Source: Mycolicibacterium fallax
Lineage (GTDB): Bacteria > Actinomycetota > Actinomycetes > Mycobacteriales > Mycobacteriaceae
Direction: 5' to 3'
Assembly (NCBI RefSeq): GCF_010726955.1
Contig: NZ_AP022603.1
Location: 1,860,001-1,924,000 of the forward strand
Length of the DNA stretch: 64,000 nucleotides
Position numbers and translations under genes: made by a program. Positions 53,275-60,882 of the stretch are shown here, in pieces (the stretch's first letter is position 1; each line of letters begins with the position of its first letter). A model generated the notes under the pieces. The model saw only the letters and a list, made by a program, of their open reading frames with translations, was not told the origin of the DNA and ran no database searches.

Positions 53275-54464
53275 TATCCAGCTTTCTTGTTCATCAATCT
53301 CTTGACGCTTTCGCGCATGGCTTCTTGCATGCGGTCTTTCTCAGCTTCGCGAGCCTTGTCTGTGGCAGCGAGGCTGTCACGGCTCAGCGAGCCAGAGTTC
53401 ACGCTTTGGTCGTCATCGTCGCGCTTCGTGAACAGCGATTCCAGGTCAAAGCGTTTCGATGACCTCTTGCTTGCGGTGTCGGACTTGCTGCCCGCTCCGA
53501 TGGGCGCTCCACCGCCCACCATTCCACCGCTACCGCCCATACCGCGCTGATTGTTGGCGTTGGCTGCTCCCGGTACTTGTCCAGCGGTGCTCAAGCCAGT
53601 TGAAGGCTTCCCGGAAACGTCGCGGGTCGTGATGCCCGTACCGCTCGTTCCCCTGTCGATGGGCACAGGTGTCGCTACTGGCGCTGCGATTGGCAACACG
53701 CCCCTGTCGATGTCACTGTCCTGGCGCTTGTCCTTGTCCCGATCACGGGGGCGCGGACTGTTCAGCGACATGCTGGGCGACTGTGACTGCGGCATACCCG
53801 CCGAGGGCGACATCGCCGCCGATGGCTGTTGCTGCTGTTGCTGAGCCTGCTGCGGCGTAACGCTTGGGTACGCTTGCTGCTGTTGCTGGGTCGGCGTCGC
53901 GGTGTCCGAACTCAGCTTGGTCTGCCCAGGGCTGTCGGATGAGGTGCTATCTCCAGGCGAATCCCCAGGCTTATCCGATGAAGGACTGTCCCCGGGCTTG
54001 TCCGAGGACGGCTTGGGCTTGGTCGGATCCTGGTCATCGTCGCGCCAGTCCTTGCTGTTGTCAATTGGGCTACCGTCATCACCAATACCGAGGATCTTCG
54101 CCAGGATGTCCGCCAGCTTCGCCAACAGTTCCTTCTCGCGGCGGTCGTACTCGGTCTGCGCGGCTTCCAGCGCGTCCTTGGCTTCCTGCACCCCTTTGTC
54201 GTAGGTTTCCTGGTCGCTCTGGTCGGCGGCGTAGGCATCATCGAGCGCCTTCTCCGCAGCGTCCAGTTTCTGCGCTTCCTCGATAGCTTCCGCCGCAACG
54301 TCCTTCAACTCGTCCAGAACGTCGGCGGTGATGGTGACCGAGCCGTTGAGCTTCGCGAGACGCCCGCCGAAGGCATCAGCGACGATGCCCTGGAACTCGG
54401 TGGGGTCGATGGTGAGAGGCGAATCTGCCATATCCCGCGCGCTGTCACCTGGTCTGGTCGCCAT
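53274..54464 (-). CDS. Coiled-coil protein with Gln/Ser/Asp-rich middle
   Basis: This 396-residue protein has an N-terminal alpha-helical hairpin ELKDVAAEAIEEAQKLDAAE and LEAAQTEYDRREKELLAKLA (about residues 45-125). A low-complexity linker follows: repeats of DKPGDSPSS then QQQQQ runs near residues 195-225. The basic C-terminal helix reads MQEAMRESVKRLMNKKAG. The hairpin plus disordered tail fits type VII-type substrates such as EspB-like or WXG-fused proteins, though no WXG is seen. Operon mate of the lipoprotein metalloprotease. Confidence 0.6.
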   Translation of the reverse strand: MATRPGDSARDMADSPLTIDPTEFQGIVADAFGGRLAKLNGSVTITADVLDELKDVAAEAIEEAQKLDAAEKALDDAYAADQSDQETYDKGVQEAKDALEAAQTEYDRREKELLAKLADILAKILGIGDDGSPIDNSKDWRDDDQDPTKPKPSSDKPGDSPSSDKPGDSPGDSTSSDSPGQTKLSSDTATPTQQQQQAYPSVTPQQAQQQQQQPSAAMSPSAGMPQSQSPSMSLNSPRPRDRDKDKRQDSDIDRGVLPIAAPVATPVPIDRGTSGTGITTRDVSGKPSTGLSTAGQVPGAANANNQRGMGGSGGMVGGGAPIGAGSKSDTASKRSSKRFDLESLFTKRDDDDQSVNSGSLSRDSLAATDKAREAEKDRMQEAMRESVKRLMNKKAG

Positions 54465-54465
54465 C

Positions 54466-54918
54466 TCACGCCCCCTGCAGCGTGCGCCAGGTGTGGTAGG
54501 TCTCCTTGAGCTTCGCCGAGGCTGCGCGAATCAGCTTCGGGTCGGAGGTGTTGTTGATGACGCGGTTGAACTCCCGCTCGGCGCGCTCGTAGGTGCGCTT
54601 CGCGTCATCTACGACGGAGGTGCTGGTGGTGGTCATGGTCGTTTCCCCTTCGGTTCTATCTTGCACGGTCTGTTGAGCGCTTCGTAACAGCGAATCGCGG
54701 CGGTGAGCGGTGATCACGCGGCTGACCGCTGACTGGTCGATGTGAGCCAGTGCGGCGACCTCCATCTGCGTCATGCCCGAGTAGTAAGCATCGACAATGA
54801 GCTTGTCCCGCTGCGTGCGCAGCAATGGTGAGTTCCCCAGCGTCTCGCCCAGAGCCTGAAGCTCTTCACGGACAGACTCCTCATGTGTCTGTTTATTATC
54901 CGCATATGTGACGGTCAT
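54466..54918 (-). CDS. Helix-turn-helix protein fused to a small helical domain
   Basis: This 150-residue protein has an N-terminal sigma-70-type helix-turn-helix (MTQMEVAALAHIDQSAVSRV). After residue 94 it continues as MTTTSTSVVDDAKRTYERAE, a helical hairpin like short ESX-type proteins. An internal ATG (54636) has GAAGGGGAAACG upstream, so the C-terminal part could be made alone. First gene of the operon down to 50285. It faces the divergent gene at 55046, and the 127-bp gap between them is AT-rich with likely promoters for both. Confidence 0.6.
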   Translation of the reverse strand: MTVTYADNKQTHEESVREELQALGETLGNSPLLRTQRDKLIVDAYYSGMTQMEVAALAHIDQSAVSRVITAHRRDSLLRSAQQTVQDRTEGETTMTTTSTSVVDDAKRTYERAEREFNRVINNTSDPKLIRAASAKLKETYHTWRTLQGA

Positions 54919-55045
54919 ATACCTACAATAACTCGACTTACGCGAAATAGGAAGCGTTTAGCTGTTACAAGTTTATTATCAATTTGACGGGGACGGAAAA
55001 TGAATAGAAATAGGTTAAACTAACGAGAAAGAAAAGGAGACTTCC

Positions 55046-55444
55046 ATGTCTAATCAAATTCCAACCAGCTGGGACACACCAGCTGTGACAAACGCTGGCG
55101 ACACGTCCGGGGTGGACTCGACGGCGGTAAACTCGCTGGCAGGCAAGCTGGACGGGCGCGCGACGGCGCTGCGCGGAGTCGCTGGACAAGGCTCAGGTAT
55201 CGCCACTGCAGCACGGAAGAAGGCAACAGAATCCTGCCGTGGGAAACTCCCAGGGGATTGTGATGCGTTGTTCGCGAAGCTGGACGACGTGGGGGCGGCG
55301 CTCAAAACCGCAGTTGACTCGCTCGCCACTAGTGCGGAAACGGATGCAACCAATCTGCGGACGGTTGTCACAGGACGTGAACACATCGAAGCGGACACCA
55401 AGAAGAAACTGGACAATCTCCAGCCCGGTGGCACGTACATCTGA
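55046..55444 (+). CDS. Small helical secreted-type protein
   Basis: This 132-residue protein is read from ATG 55046, behind AAGGAG. SWDTPAVTNAGDTSGVDSTA opens it, and two amphipathic helices (VDSTAVNSLAGKLDGRATAL and LFAKLDDVGAALKTAVDSLA) follow, with one disulfide-capable Cys pair (SCRGKLPGDC). Size and hairpin layout fit the WXG100/ESX-type superfamily. The real class is unproven. The gene is transcribed away from the HTH operon and ends before the CRISPR-like repeats. Confidence 0.55.
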   Translation: MSNQIPTSWDTPAVTNAGDTSGVDSTAVNSLAGKLDGRATALRGVAGQGSGIATAARKKATESCRGKLPGDCDALFAKLDDVGAALKTAVDSLATSAETDATNLRTVVTGREHIEADTKKKLDNLQPGGTYI

Positions 55445-55465
55445 CCGCTGCGGAACCGACCGCAT

Positions 55466-55554
55466 TGTTCCCCGCTCAGGCGGGGATGACTCCAACGCGA
55501 CCTCCACCGCCGCGTCGCTGGTTGAGTATTCCCCGCCAACGCGGGGTGTTGTTC
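55466..55554. repeat. CRISPR-like repeat-spacer-repeat unit, type I-E-like
   Basis: The palindromic core CCCCGCTCAGGCGGGGATGA (55470-55489) matches the CCCCGCnnnnGCGGGGATGA consensus of type I-E repeats. A second, degenerate copy (CCCCGCCAACGCGGGG) starts exactly 61 bp later, leaving a 33-bp intervening segment (55494-55526), the usual I-E spacing. No cas genes are seen here. A third short CCCCGTAACGGGG at 55553 looks unrelated to the spacing. It may be a solitary unit or chance hairpins near a gene end. Confidence 0.35.
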
Positions 55555-55568
55555 CCCGTAACGGGGTT

Positions 55569-55600
55569 AGAAAGCCCCGGAAATTCCACGGGGGCTTTCT
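55569..55600. terminator. Intrinsic terminator-like hairpin
   Basis: AGAAAGCCCC and GGGGCTTTCT pair around an 11-12 base loop. It follows the small helical-protein gene. It ends the transcript on the plus strand; on the minus strand it could also serve the lipoprotein gene that stops at 55695. Confidence 0.7.
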
Positions 55601-55694
55601 CCATGTCCAGGGGAAAACCTAGGAGTGCGACCGCCGCCTCGAAGACGCCCGCCATTGCGGTAACGACGCTTCCGGCATTCGGGTGTATCCACCC

Positions 55695-56150
55695 TCACTT
55701 GGGATCGTCAAGGCTCCAGCGGATGTATGCCTTGCCAGGCGCACAATCTGGTGTGATGCTAACAAATCGGTAGACGCTATAATCGGTGTCGCGGTACTGA
55801 ATATCGTCGCCAGTTGTCCAGTTCGTCAGCTCAGCGCCTGAGCGTAACGATGGATAACACACGATGGGGGCGCTGCCATCGCGTTCCTTCGAAGGGCGAG
55901 GCGTAAGCACCGCATCGGGGTAATATCCCGCGATGTAGTCGCGCCACTCATCATTGGGCATAAAGAAGTCGATGCCACTGTCAGTATGTCCAACAATATC
56001 CGTTGCCGATTGTGGGATCCGAATCTTGAGAAGGCTAACGATATCGCTTCCTTTGTCGGTTTGCCCAGGTCCGACGAAGCAACTCGTAGTCAGCAAAAGC
56101 ACCGACACGGCGTGTAAGGATCCTAGAATTGGGTGACGCAACCTGATCAT
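55695..56150 (-). CDS. Lipoprotein, possible immunity factor for the neighbouring toxin-like protein
   Basis: This 151-residue lipoprotein starts MIRLRHPILGSLHAVSVLLL with lipobox TTSC. The mature part is mixed alpha/beta, with DIVSLLKIRIPQSATDIVGH and a Cys pair (VCYPSLR, TPDCAPG). It begins 17 bp after the stop of the toxin-like gene in the same direction, the usual place of an immunity gene. No family is recognised. Confidence 0.55.
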   Translation of the reverse strand: MIRLRHPILGSLHAVSVLLLTTSCFVGPGQTDKGSDIVSLLKIRIPQSATDIVGHTDSGIDFFMPNDEWRDYIAGYYPDAVLTPRPSKERDGSAPIVCYPSLRSGAELTNWTTGDDIQYRDTDYSVYRFVSITPDCAPGKAYIRWSLDDPK

Positions 56151-56167
56151 GGATACGTGCTTCTCTG

Positions 56168-57355
56168 TTAGCTGGAAGTTCCTACGGTGTCAAAGTTTTG
56201 CGCCCATCCTGCTCTATGTAGATTATTCAAGTCCGACGCCTGAGGATAACCGGATCTATTCGGTTGAGTGGTTTCGTAGTTGTAGTAGTCGTAAATACTC
56301 GTGCGAGAGGAGACGGTGTAGTTTCCCTCACTGGTGGGAGTAGCGATTCCGCTTGATTGGTAGCTGAACGTCCCTACCGTTGCCCACCAATCAGGGTTGG
56401 ACGTGAGCGAAGGACGCGCGGGTGATCCGTCTGGTCTGGTATTGCTGTAGTCGCTTTGAAACGCAACTGGTCCTTTATAGCCCGCCGGCATAGCTGCTAT
56501 CGCCGTCGCAACGGTTGCGCGAGTCTGCGCCTGAGCCGCGTCCTTAAACCAGGGCATATCGTAGAGCATGTTATCGACGGGAATCTTCATGGTCGTCCCA
56601 GACCCGTCAAGGAAGTGCTGTAGCGCGCTCGCTGCAAAGGGCATTGGCATGTCGGTCGCACTAATTCCCGCTTCGGCTATGAGCTTGGTACGCTGAAGCA
56701 AGAGTTTGTGATTCCAGTCTGGATGGTCGGTGTTGTATTGATTTGGACCAGATCCATCCGCGTTGGCATCGGTCTTAGGATCCGTTGGGAGCGCTGTTTG
56801 CGGGGGAAAATATGTCGGGGTGTATGTCAAGTCAAATGACTCGCCCAGCAGTGCTCTGGTGGTGTTTTGATCGTAGAGATTACCCGCGAGCTCTGCCGTC
56901 GCCAACAAAGACCGGAGGGACGTTTCCAGTGTGGCTCTAGCCATTTCAGCGTTCCGCTGATCTTCTCTTGTCTTGAGGGATTCGGCGTACTCCTCCGTGA
57001 GGTCGACATTTCCATCGTCAGCAATGAGGTACATCCGTTTATTGTCTGGGTCGTCTTTGATGTCGAGGATCGCTGTGCGAAGTAACCCCATCTGCTCCGC
57101 AGCTTCGTCCAGAACCGTAGCGGCGTTGTTCCAGCGCTTCGCTTTTGCTTCGAGCACTTGCGCGTGATCCTTTCCATCGACCTTCGCCCGGTCACGGGTG
57201 TCGCCGTCCCAGTCGTCCGGTGTGAGTCCTGCGAAGCCGTTGATCAATGACACTGCGCCACTGCTCAGGGTTGTTGCCCCGCTGCGCAGCCCAGTCGCAG
57301 TTGTAGTCAAATCACTCAGCGTCCAGGAACGAACCTGGGGGATTGTCAGACTCAC
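56168..57355 (-). CDS. Type VII-like effector with polymorphic C-terminal domain
   Basis: This 395-residue protein has an N-terminal helical region like WXG/LXG-type secreted proteins: MSLTIPQVRSWTLSDLTTTA, LTPDDWDGDTRDRAKVDGKD and WNNAATVLDEAAEQMGLL. A variable middle follows, then a Tyr-rich C-terminal domain of about 170 residues: NMLYDMPWFKDAAQAQTRA, WWATVGTFSYQSSG, SIYDYYNYE and NNLHRAGWAQNFDTVG. The YDYYNYE...HR pattern recalls lipid-II-cutting colicin-M-like or type 44 toxin domains, but this is a low-confidence guess. The start overlaps the stop of the small partner gene by four bases. Confidence 0.65.
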   Translation of the reverse strand: MSLTIPQVRSWTLSDLTTTATGLRSGATTLSSGAVSLINGFAGLTPDDWDGDTRDRAKVDGKDHAQVLEAKAKRWNNAATVLDEAAEQMGLLRTAILDIKDDPDNKRMYLIADDGNVDLTEEYAESLKTREDQRNAEMARATLETSLRSLLATAELAGNLYDQNTTRALLGESFDLTYTPTYFPPQTALPTDPKTDANADGSGPNQYNTDHPDWNHKLLLQRTKLIAEAGISATDMPMPFAASALQHFLDGSGTTMKIPVDNMLYDMPWFKDAAQAQTRATVATAIAAMPAGYKGPVAFQSDYSNTRPDGSPARPSLTSNPDWWATVGTFSYQSSGIATPTSEGNYTVSSRTSIYDYYNYETTQPNRSGYPQASDLNNLHRAGWAQNFDTVGTSS

Positions 57356-57657
57356 AGGTCGCGGTCGATGGCGGGTGCGGTGGGGACGCGGCTTTCACTG
57401 ACGCGGCGGATCGAGTCGATGGCAGTTTTCATATTCGCGGCGTAGGTGTCTAGCCCATCAGTGACACGGCAAATGTCGCTGTACTCGTCAACGGCGTTCT
57501 TACCCAACCCATTGACCAGAGCGGTTCCTTCGCAGGCTCCTGCCCCGCCATGGAGCACATTGTCTATTCGCGTTTTCGACACGGCGTCAGATACTTCATA
57601 CGCACGTCCGATGTAGGCGAGTACACGCTCGTAGTCCAGCGCCACACGTTTCTGCAT
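57352..57657 (-). CDS. Small helical ESX-like partner protein
   Basis: This 101-residue protein starts MQKRVALDYERVLAYIGRAY. It is a helical hairpin with one Cys pair (ACEGTALVNG, SDICRV) and ends SRVPTAPAIDRDL. Its position, directly upstream and overlapping the effector-like gene, matches the small chaperone or co-substrate of type VII effectors. It lacks a true WXG motif. Confidence 0.6.
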   Translation of the reverse strand: MQKRVALDYERVLAYIGRAYEVSDAVSKTRIDNVLHGGAGACEGTALVNGLGKNAVDEYSDICRVTDGLDTYAANMKTAIDSIRRVSESRVPTAPAIDRDL

Positions 57658-57720
57658 ATCGTCCCTCCCCCATGGCGTGATTCCGGTTTGAGGGTATCAG
57701 CGTGCGTCAAAGTGAAGCCC

Positions 57721-58086
57721 TCAGCCGCGTCTGTCAACGCGGTCGGACTTGTCGCGAGTTTTCAGCCACTGGTGGTATTCCGCCTCGTCGGCGGGTTTCA
57801 CATTCGCGGGGGCCGGTGGGATGACCAGCGTGAAATGTCTCCATGACGATCCAGGCTCCACCGCGCGGACATTCCCACATCTGTCCAGAACGGACGGAAC
57901 GAGACGCCCAACGTCGAGCCTGCGCTGCTTGAGGAACGCGAACACGGGCTCGTTGCTCACAACATAGGGCGGACTGTTCACGTCAGGCTTGTCCGTTGCC
58001 CACTGGTGCACAACCAACGGCGTCGGCGAAGGGAACACCTCGACGGTCTCCCAATCATCATCTGCATACGGTGTCGCATGAATCAT
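57721..58086 (-). CDS. Hypothetical protein
   Basis: This 121-residue protein starts MIHATPYADDDWETVEVFPS, with VVSNEPVFAFLKQRRLDVGR and SSWRHFTLVIPPAPANV. No family is recognised. It lies 63 bp upstream of the ESX-like partner gene and may belong to the same transcript. Confidence 0.55.
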   Translation of the reverse strand: MIHATPYADDDWETVEVFPSPTPLVVHQWATDKPDVNSPPYVVSNEPVFAFLKQRRLDVGRLVPSVLDRCGNVRAVEPGSSWRHFTLVIPPAPANVKPADEAEYHQWLKTRDKSDRVDRRG

Positions 58087-58152
58087 GCCAAGGACGCTAC
58101 GGACGTTGGCGCTGCAGTTCTACGTCTTCGGGGATCGTGTCGCGCAGCGGGG

Positions 58153-58305
58153 TCAGAGGCGGTGTTGGGCGCAGTACGCGGCGTACTCATCCGGTGTCAT
58201 CATCACGCCGTCGAAGTCATCACTCTCGAAGATGGCGTACTCCTCGGCGCGCGCCAGGATCTCCTCAGTGGTGCGCAACCGATGAGGTTCGGGGACTTCA
58301 GGCAT
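58153..58305 (-). CDS. Small acidic 50-residue protein
   Basis: The frame reads MPEVPEPHRLRTTEEILARA then EEYAIFESDDFDGVMMTPDE and ends YAAYCAQHRL. It ends 66 bp before the 121-residue gene in the same direction. Its composition, with an ARAEEYA helix and acidic turn, looks like a genuine small protein. Confidence 0.5.
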   Translation of the reverse strand: MPEVPEPHRLRTTEEILARAEEYAIFESDDFDGVMMTPDEYAAYCAQHRL

Positions 58306-58439
58306 CAGGACGAGGGTACTCGCGGCGTTTCGGTACGGCAGACGGCGCGGCGTACCGGAAGTAGGCGGCGCGGGGATACCCCCAGGATGGCTGTTTCGCG
58401 GCGGACAGCGACCCGTATACGGGCGGAACGCGGCGGGTG

Positions 58440-58766
58440 GGGTGATGTGGGTTGGGCGGCGGCTTCTGGGCGTGTTCAGCGCGGCGTTGACAAAACCTCC
58501 CAGAAAACATGGGAGTTATGGGAGGTTTCTCCCATGTTTTCACTGGCGCGAATATCCGGGAGCGCGGCGTCCTTCATAACACGAAGTGATAAATTTTCTA
58601 TTTTATATAATATAGCCTCTGAGCTGCGGTTATACAGTTAGGCTCCTACGCGGCGGTACAAACTTGAGGGCTCCCGCACACACGCGGCGTCAACCTCCCA
58701 AAACTCCCAAAACCCCCATGTTTGGCTGTTTCATGGGAGAATGACAGCTTTCCATGGGAGGTTCCA
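58440..58766. repeat. Inverted CCTCCCA/TGGGAGG repeat cluster flanking an AT-rich stretch
   Basis: GAAAACATGGGAG (58503-58515) pairs with CTCCCATGTTTTC (58529-58541), nested in AACCTCCC...GGGAGGTTT. A second set has CCTCCCA (58694-58700), CATGGGAG (58732-58739) and CCATGGGAGGTTCCA (58752-58766). Between them, AAATTTTCTATTTTATATAA (near 58590-58612) is a marked AT-rich trough. Together with the adjacent replication-like genes, this could be an origin or operator region. The window 58306-59062 contains no gene I can support. Confidence 0.55.
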
Positions 58767-58986
58767 TTGCGTCACGTCCCAACCATAAACGCGGCGGATT
58801 ATGCGTCATCGCTACTCGTTTTCGCCGCCATCTAGCGGCGACCGTTCGTTACCAAATTGTTACATTCTGCCATTTCGGTGTTAAGGCGACATTAGACCCG
58901 CAGGTAGGCGTCCTGGCATTTTGCAAGAAACTGGTGAAGTTAAGCCCTGATTAACAGAAACGGCAGGTCAAAGGCTGTTTTGACTA

Positions 58987-59014
58987 TTGACTTCTGTTTA
59001 TTAGGAGTTAAATT
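58987..59014 (+). promoter_or_regulatory. Putative sigma-A promoter of the excisionase-like gene
   Basis: TTGACT (58987-58992) and TAAATT (59009-59014) are separated by 16 bases and lie about 50 bp before the ATG at 59063. The match is good for a mycobacterial housekeeping promoter in an otherwise AT-rich stretch. Confidence 0.5.
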
Positions 59015-59062
59015 TGGCACAAGAACAAAGCGGCGGCTTGATAACTACGTAGAGGAGGTCAA

Positions 59063-59242
59063 ATGGACACCACGGGAACTATTGCGAAACGGTACGGACT
59101 GACTTCAAACGCTGTATGGATGGCGGTAAGTCAAGGACGGCTCAAAGCCACAAGCGTGCCTAGCGGGTCACGGAGCATGCATCTTGTAGATCCACAGGAC
59201 GCTGAACGCCTCTGGGGGCATCGCCTCCAGAAAGCCTCATAG
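59063..59242 (+). CDS. Small helix-turn-helix (excisionase-like) protein
   Basis: This 59-residue protein is read from ATG 59063, behind AGGAGG (59053-59058). GTIAKRYGLTSNAVWMAVSQ is a winged-helix-type helix-turn-helix, as in excisionases and small element-encoded regulators. GRLKATSVPSGSRSMHLV supplies the wing, with DAERLWGHRLQKAS after it. It is the first gene of the replication cluster and is followed by a hairpin terminator. Confidence 0.65.
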   Translation: MDTTGTIAKRYGLTSNAVWMAVSQGRLKATSVPSGSRSMHLVDPQDAERLWGHRLQKAS

Positions 59243-59251
59243 ATGACAAAA

Positions 59252-59269
59252 CCCCCGCGCCAACGGGGG
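59252..59269. terminator. Terminator-like hairpin between excisionase-like and replication genes
   Basis: CCCCCG and CGGGGG pair around a six-base loop, followed by CTTGT. It overlaps the longest possible start of the replication ATPase, which is why I chose an ATG further down for that gene. Confidence 0.6.
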
Positions 59270-59312
59270 CTTGTCGGACAAGAACATGACATCAACCAAC
59301 AAGGACTCTAGC

Positions 59313-60845
59313 ATGACTTCATCAACAAGCCAAGACAAACCTACAACTAATTCCGGGACTACCGGGAACGCGGCGTCATCTATGCAAGTCGCGGCGGACG
59401 CGTACAACAAACCGTGCACTCCACAATTCTCCTACATTGATGACGGGGAGGAGCCTCACCTTCTCGCGGTTTCAGAACTGTACGCGGAGGTGATGAATTG
59501 CGGCGTCCCGTTACTGGAAATCTTCGAAGCGCAGGCGCGCGGCTATCAGTTCGGAAACCCGCTCGGCGTACTCGCTAAGGGCATAGCCACAGCGGCGTGT
59601 GACGCACCCGGCGCGGGTGTGGCAACAGGCGTCGGTTCCCGCCCCGCCCCGCTGAACTTCCAAAAGCTCTACGTGGCACCTAGCGGCGTTGGTAAAGGGC
59701 TCAGCATGGATGCTCCGATGGTGTGCGCCTCCCCGATGGGGGGCTATCGCAGGGACGCTGCTCCTGCCTCCGGGGAAGCGCTCATCAACATGTTCTACGA
59801 AGAGGTACCCCCCGCTGACGGTAAGGGGAAACCGGAAACGCAACGGCACACCGATCCTGTTTGGGTGTCGTGGGGGGAGATTGACTCCCTCACGGCGAAG
59901 GCGTCGAACGCTAGCTCAACCCTGGACTCGCACATGCGCGCTATATGGAGCGGGGAGAACGTGGGAGACATTTCCATCACTCGGCAGAAAAACGGCATGG
60001 GCTGTTTCCTGGAGGAGGACTCATATCGTTGCGTCATCAGCATCGGCGCGCAGCGGGATCACTTGACGCACATTCTCGCGGACGAAACGGGCGGGACGCT
60101 GCAGCGTTGCCTTTTCATCCCTATTGACGATGAGGACGCGCCGGATAAGTGCGCCGATATTGACGCCTACTGCCACAAGCTCTACCGCTTAATTGGACGC
60201 ACGGCAGGAGTAAACCTGGATAGGGCACCGATAATCTCCGTATGGGGACCCGGAAACGGGATCACGGTGGACGCGGCGATCAGGGAAGAAATCAAGGAGC
60301 ACCGTGCGAAAGTCATTAAAGGCACGATTGAGGTAGACCCCCTCGACACACACGCGAACAACCTTCGTGCGCGTCTCGCAGCGGTGTTTGCAGGTTGGGT
60401 AGCCGGACAGGGAAACCCGGCAATTGTAGACCGCAACGCCTGGTGGTGGGCAGGTTGCCTTATGGCTATCAGCAGGAGCCTCCGCGAGGAACTCCGTGAC
60501 GAAGCGCAGAAAAAGAAAACGAAGGGCGCGCGGGATCAGGGCAAGACCGACGCGGAACGGTGGGACGCGCGTCAGGAAGCACTCCGTGAAAAGGAAATCG
60601 CGCGGCAGCTTAAGTACAACGAAACCTATGTCAAAGCGGCGGTGAGGATCGCTAAGCGAAGCGGACGCGGCGCATCTATGGGGGAAATCAGCGCGGAGGT
60701 AGGTCGCGGCGGCGCTCGTGACAACCTGAAGGATTACGGCGAAGAAGTATTGAAGTACCTCGTTGATACGGGCGAATTCGTCTTCGAGGCAGGTAAACCC
60801 AACAGGTACATGCCAAACATAAAACGCATGAACGCAGCAGCGTGA
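59313..60845 (+). CDS. DUF3987-like ATPase, probable element replication protein
   Basis: From ATG 59313 this is 510 residues; an ATG at 59286 is also possible. After a Ser/Thr-rich disordered start, a P-loop VAPSGVGKGLSM is near residue 124. VWVSWGEIDSLTAKAS looks like the Walker B strand, and FLEEDSYRCVISIGAQRDHL like a later sensor strand. FIPIDDEDAPD also fits DUF3987-type replicative helicase/primase-associated ATPases of actinobacterial elements. The C-terminal part has winged-helix features (GASMGEISAEVGRGGARDNL). It is followed at 38 bp by the next plus-strand gene. Confidence 0.72.
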   Translation: MTSSTSQDKPTTNSGTTGNAASSMQVAADAYNKPCTPQFSYIDDGEEPHLLAVSELYAEVMNCGVPLLEIFEAQARGYQFGNPLGVLAKGIATAACDAPGAGVATGVGSRPAPLNFQKLYVAPSGVGKGLSMDAPMVCASPMGGYRRDAAPASGEALINMFYEEVPPADGKGKPETQRHTDPVWVSWGEIDSLTAKASNASSTLDSHMRAIWSGENVGDISITRQKNGMGCFLEEDSYRCVISIGAQRDHLTHILADETGGTLQRCLFIPIDDEDAPDKCADIDAYCHKLYRLIGRTAGVNLDRAPIISVWGPGNGITVDAAIREEIKEHRAKVIKGTIEVDPLDTHANNLRARLAAVFAGWVAGQGNPAIVDRNAWWWAGCLMAISRSLREELRDEAQKKKTKGARDQGKTDAERWDARQEALREKEIARQLKYNETYVKAAVRIAKRSGRGASMGEISAEVGRGGARDNLKDYGEEVLKYLVDTGEFVFEAGKPNRYMPNIKRMNAAA

Positions 60846-60882
60846 CCGTTAACCAAGCCCAACAACGAACAGGAGAACTGAC

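Noticed and set aside
55466..55554. A full CRISPR-Cas locus
   Set aside because: Only one spacer-sized gap, a degenerate second repeat and no cas genes are present in the window.
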